From Atopsyche davidsoni (lineage: Eukaryota > Arthropoda > Insecta > Trichoptera > Hydrobiosidae): 64,000 nt of DNA. Numbering within the stretch: position 1 is the first letter of the stretch; each line of letters starts with the position of its first letter. The position numbers were made by a program, and so were the translations under genes. The notes under the pieces are model-generated. The model had not been told where the DNA came from. It made no database searches and saw only the letters and a list, made by a program, of their open reading frames with translations. Below are positions 59,873-64,000 of this stretch, piece after piece. The DNA lies in NCBI GenBank assembly GCA_022113835.1, contig JAILWY010000008.1:6483001-6547000 (forward strand). The letters run 5' to 3'.

Positions 59873-61979
59873 CCCCCTTCACGAATAAATGAATGAATTG
59901 TTTGTGTATGTGTTTATATATATATATACATATATGTCTATTCATTTATAAAATTAAAAACCAGCTGTCGGAAGTAGTATCACAGCGTTGACCAGGGCCG
60001 ACAGTAAAAAAAAAGACTCCTCAGAGGGCCAACTGGGACCACATCCGTGATAGATGAATATATAAACAATAATAATTAAAAATAAGCAAGTATAGTAAGC
60101 GCCTCGTATTTAAGCACACAACCCCATTAATAAAGCTTAAGATCTGAAAAGCCCCACTGGTCTTCTGAATGTTTTATTTACATTTACCGTATACACAGAG
60201 CGGCGTAAACCCATCCAGTCCGAGTGTTTAATGCGGGCACTCGTAGATTAATACAAGAATGTGGATAGACATTATTTTACAGTAACTGTTATGTAGAGTG
60301 CTGTTGTTTTTTTCTCACGAAACACGAGCGTGGAGTGCTTTGTATTGAAATTAACTCGGATTGAGTAAAGGCACATTATTTTTCCCATGGCAAGTGGCTC
60401 GCTACAACGTTTCCCTACATTTTTTTTATATGTAAGAACATAACAGCTCGGGTCTGAGTGGTTAGATAACTCCCATACTTTGGAGAGAATTTTGAAACGT
60501 CGACAGCTAGGCCGATGGAAAAACTACTTAACGGCACAGCTAACACAATGACGTATTAATTACCGCATTTAAACCGGCCCAAACATAGCAGTTTTCAAGA
60601 ATATTCCTGAATAAAGTTCTCACAATAAAATACGTACCTTATTTTAAAAAAAAATATACATTTACTAATTATTGTGACCCAAAAAACAAACATTGATTAT
60701 TTTACGAAGAAAAAAAAGAAGATATTGGTAAAATGTACAGATTGCATATTGTTAATAAAAGTTTTTTTTTAAAGTATTCCTCGAGTGAATGTGGCGTGCG
60801 GTCAACACAAGCAATAAAGCATTGCATGCCATAGGTATTAAAACGTTTCTATGCTACTTTTTAACTAAATATAAATAATACACTCGTGGTGGTATTTTAC
60901 GCGATTTATAAGGATGGTGTAGTATATTTAATAAATAAAACTGCTTTCTCGAATCTGAGAGGATATCTATGACTTGGTAAGAGCACGAGACCGCAAATGA
61001 AAAATCAGAAAGGCAAGGGAATAACAGAATACCTGGAAAAGAGTTGAGCAAGGTTTCTTCTTATCTTTCAAGTGATTTTCCTCAAATGAGGTTGGTGACC
61101 ATTTCAGGATGAATCCAAGGTTAAATAGATGTCATTTAGATATTTATATGTTTTAGAGCATCGAACAAGCCCATTGCTCTGCCTGGAGATAGAACCGAGT
61201 ATTTTTGCGTGCAGACGGCGGGCGGGGGTGGCCTTCGGGGCCCGTGTATGAATCTACTCCAGGCAGTGTTTTTATGAAGTGAATTTTCAATCGATAACGT
61301 GAATATTTACACAAGGCTACTCCGCTATCTCCACGCACTCGCCTAGATAATGAAAACATGGCGCATTAAAAGGCATTTACCGACATGGCGCGGCTCGCAG
61401 GATCGACGAGATACTTGATGCTGCTCAAAAACAATACCGTTTCCACTCTGGTCGGAAGAAACCGTTGGCCTACAAGATCACTGGCTGAACACATTGAAGG
61501 GTCCTGTGCCTTACAAAAACAATGCTTATCACCGATTGATCAGATTCAAGACCCTTGCTAAAGTTTTTTCGAGGCAACATTTTTGGTGTTGTGCAAAAAT
61601 AATACGTTTCACTATTGATTGGAGCGTTGTGTCAGACTAATCCCATTGTTTTTACAGTAAAATTGGGGTATCATATTTTAGGGTTTTATTACATTCTTCG
61701 TAAGGCAAGATTTTTGATATTGCCAGAACAACTAATCAAGCTATGTGTGTCGCACTGATCTCAGATATCTCCTTGATCTTTCGTAAAATTGTGTTATTTA
61801 TTATTAACAATGCTGTACCTTGTACGTCCGGGGAAAGCTGTTTTTGAGCGTTGATTTTTTTTAAAGTTGTATTCGCTTCGGTGTGACCGCACCTTTGCAA
61901 AGTTGGAAGTTGTATTAATAAAAAAAAAATCACGCGACGGGGACACGTTTATAATTAAAAACTGCAAATATTTACTTAC
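59873..61979. other. Upstream region, nothing coding recognised
   Basis: AT-rich DNA with a (TA)n run near 59,918-59,935, an A-box-like TCTGAGTGGTTAGATAA near 60,455-60,475 (possible SINE relic) and a 27-bp stretch at 61,081-61,107 that repeats, inverted, a piece at 56,002-56,030. No exon is supported. Confidence 0.45.
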
Positions 61980-62262
61980 GAACCGCGATTAATAACAATT
62001 TTCCTCTTCGCAGTATCGGCAGCGGCAGGCGCGCGGGTGCGAGCGGGACGGCGACACGGTGTGTCCCTCTCGCAGGAACGACTAAAGTTTATAAATATTT
62101 CCACGGATTGAAGAGGGAGCGGGACGGCGACACGCGGCGGGCCGCGGGTGCGACCGCGACGGGGCGCGCCGCGCACTTAGAGCGGGACGGAAGCGGCGCT
62201 TTTCCGCGGGTGCGAGAGGGAGCGAGGCGGCAATAAGGGTTGGATTTGTTTGCGTATTGCCC
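61980..62262 (-). promoter_or_regulatory. CpG-rich block with minus-strand splice donor: candidate promoter and first non-coding exon
   Basis: About 280 bp of very GC- and CpG-rich DNA in an AT-rich genome. On the minus strand it ends GGTTC|GTAAGT, a near-perfect 5' splice site at 61,979/61,980. It contains repeated GAGCGGGACGGCGACAC blocks. There is no in-frame ATG before the donor, so it would be 5' UTR. Position and strand fit a promoter for the RhoGEF gene 12 kb downstream, but the link is inferred. Confidence 0.4.
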
Positions 62263-64000
62263 GGACGCCCGTGCGTGACAATTAGGGACGCTTGTTAATA
62301 ATGAAATACAATTTTGCGGCGCTCAATGGGACACGCCGGCTTACTGCCGATGCGGCCCTGCCTTCCACGCTAAAAAATATCACAGCCTTATTTTTATTCT
62401 TACGCCACACTGTATAGTCCCATTACACTGAAAAAAATCTAAAATATACAACATGCTTTTTTTCAGGATATCAATTCACACATGAGCCTACAAAAGAAAT
62501 CATCAATCATCAAATCATCAAAACTCAGTTTTGTTCTGCATCTGATGATGACCAAGTCTGTTGGTTGAAACAAGTCATGCTAAGACTAAAATAAACTCAA
62601 CGCGAAGAAAATATTAAAAGTTACCCATATCATTAATAAAAAACGGATCCTCACCAAACAAATGCCTTGTCCCTCAACAAGACGAAATATAATACTGAAA
62701 ATAATAGAAGTTTTTTTTTATTCAAGAGATATATCTGTAAATACAACAACATTTGCAACATTGTATATTTGTCAAATCTTATCTTAATTTATAGGATACT
62801 GAATGTTTATTTTGTAAAAACACAAAATAGCGATGTGTCCTACGCAATTCGTTATACTTCATTTATTCATTCACAATCAGCATTATGGTTTGAAATTAAA
62901 TGAACTTGCGTTGATAAACATTGCGAAAATACAAAAGGGTTTCTTATCTTTAAATATACAAAATTAATTAATAATTTGTCTAAGCGTTCGTTTTAAAAAG
63001 ATTCATCCGATCTATGATCAAACAATTGGGCTGCCTAAACACCCTGTACAGGAAAAAAATCAGAATTCTTACTTACAGTATGAACATGACGAACCAAACG
63101 TTTCATTTGTTCGTTATAATGGAAAATTCAAAGTAATAAAGTAGTAAGGTATTTTTTCTATGGATCCATGGGATTCGTTACAGTGAGATTTGAGTGTGGA
63201 TGACGCAAAATAGCCGCTTGACCTACAAGTGAAATGTCAAACACCGTAAACAACATTGCATTGTCTGAGAGATACACTTCTTTATATCGAAATTATTAAA
63301 TGTCGAGTGGATTGTTATCTGGCTTTGCGTTTAAAGGTTCCCAGTTCGATTCCCATGCACTAAATTACGTAACAACTTTGAATGTCTGTTTTGTGTATTT
63401 TTTTTCAATTTTATTGTACTTTGCGTTTTATAAGATACATCATGCATTTGTGCTATATATCTTGACAATCGTGTTATATTAAAGCAGTTATTTACATTTA
63501 ATAAATATATACGATATGTCAACAATAATAAATCGTAATCACGTATAGAGACTAATTCCAAGAAGCTCAACAATATGCCATATACTAATTACATGTGAGT
63601 GAAAATATTATATTTTAGAAAAAAATACTTAGAATATGTTGCTTTTTAGTTTTTAAGTTATTAGAAAATGAGTTGAATTTTAAACAAACATTGTTCAGTC
63701 ATTTCCAAAATTAGCATTGCACTAAAAACATACAAATCGGCGATATATCAGCTCTCTTTTGTATTAACTTTTAAACATCTAATAACTTTTTTTTTTAATA
63801 AAATTGTTTTCTAAAAGCATTGAATACACTTCGATGCAATAAAAAATACAATTCAATTTAACAAACGAGAAGTCCCCATATGTATATTTTTTAAATACAA
63901 GCTTTAAAAATAAACGGTGAGACTTCATACCTGTGCACTTTATGGTATAATAAAAGTTGGTTGCAGAACTTCGTGACACAAACGTTTTAATTAATAGGCA
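62263..64000. other. Right flank, no gene; possible tRNA-like fragment
   Basis: AT-rich sequence without exon-like frames. At about 63,306-63,358 the plus strand has TGGATTGTTATCTGGC and CCCAGTTCGATTCCCATG, resembling A and B boxes of a tRNA-derived SINE. Confidence 0.4.
62541..62580 (+). repeat. Hammerhead/Penelope-like hairpin motif
   Basis: CTGATGATG, stem ACCAA/TTGGT with a 5-nt loop, then GAAAC. It has the canonical CTGATGA core before the stem. Flanks do not show an obvious stem I or III pair, so it may be a remnant. Confidence 0.4.

Noticed and set aside
61976..62176. 66-aa minus-strand frame in the CpG-rich block
   Set aside because: It starts at GTG, is Arg-rich by composition and runs through the splice donor; better explained as untranslated GC-rich DNA.
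1..64000. CRISPR arrays, operons, riboswitches, bacterial insertion sequences
   Set aside because: The window is eukaryotic with spliced genes; no spaced direct-repeat array or prokaryotic signal was found.

Overview
This is a eukaryotic, AT-rich window, most likely from an arthropod and probably an insect. The reasons are two multi-exon genes with GT-AG introns, arthropod-typical transposons (mariner, hAT and pogo/Tigger-like MITEs, an R1/Jockey-type LINE tail, tRNA-derived SINEs, an LTR retrotransposon) and no prokaryotic gene organisation. Gene models were built by hand from reading frame, splice consensus and phase. All joins stated below keep frame.

Layout. (1) Bases 8-2849, plus strand: the 3' six exons of TRMO, a TsaA-fold tRNA methyltransferase that modifies t6A at position 37. 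The first exons lie off the left edge. (2) About 2.85-15.25 kb: a long AT-rich intergenic stretch between convergent genes. It holds a perfect 162-bp palindrome made of SINE tails and one GC-rich 52-aa open frame, and no other convincing gene. (3) Bases 15,251-50,200, minus strand: 28 coding exons (about 1,431 codons) of a Dbl-family Rho guanine-nucleotide exchange factor of the ARHGEF2/ARHGEF18/AKAP13 group. The order is Ser/Pro-rich N-terminal part, C1 zinc finger, DH, PH, coiled coil and a conserved tail. Its introns carry a young pol-less LTR retrotransposon with identical LTRs, a hAT-type non-autonomous element with 8-bp target duplication, a 100-bp mini-MITE, a pogo/Tigger-like MITE and a decayed mariner. 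(4) About 50.2-64 kb: the presumed 5' region of the RhoGEF gene. It contains possible 5' exons, GC-rich patches, a CpG-rich block near 62 kb ending in a minus-strand splice donor, and many repeats, including a 5'-truncated LINE with poly(A) and TSD, a hAT MITE and several tRNA-derived SINE heads.

The two genes are not an evident functional unit. TRMO acts on tRNA, and the RhoGEF is expected to activate Rho GTPases at junctions or the cytoskeleton. The most unusual signals are the perfect palindrome with an apparent 12-bp target duplication, the gag-only LTR element, and three hammerhead/Penelope-like hairpin motifs.
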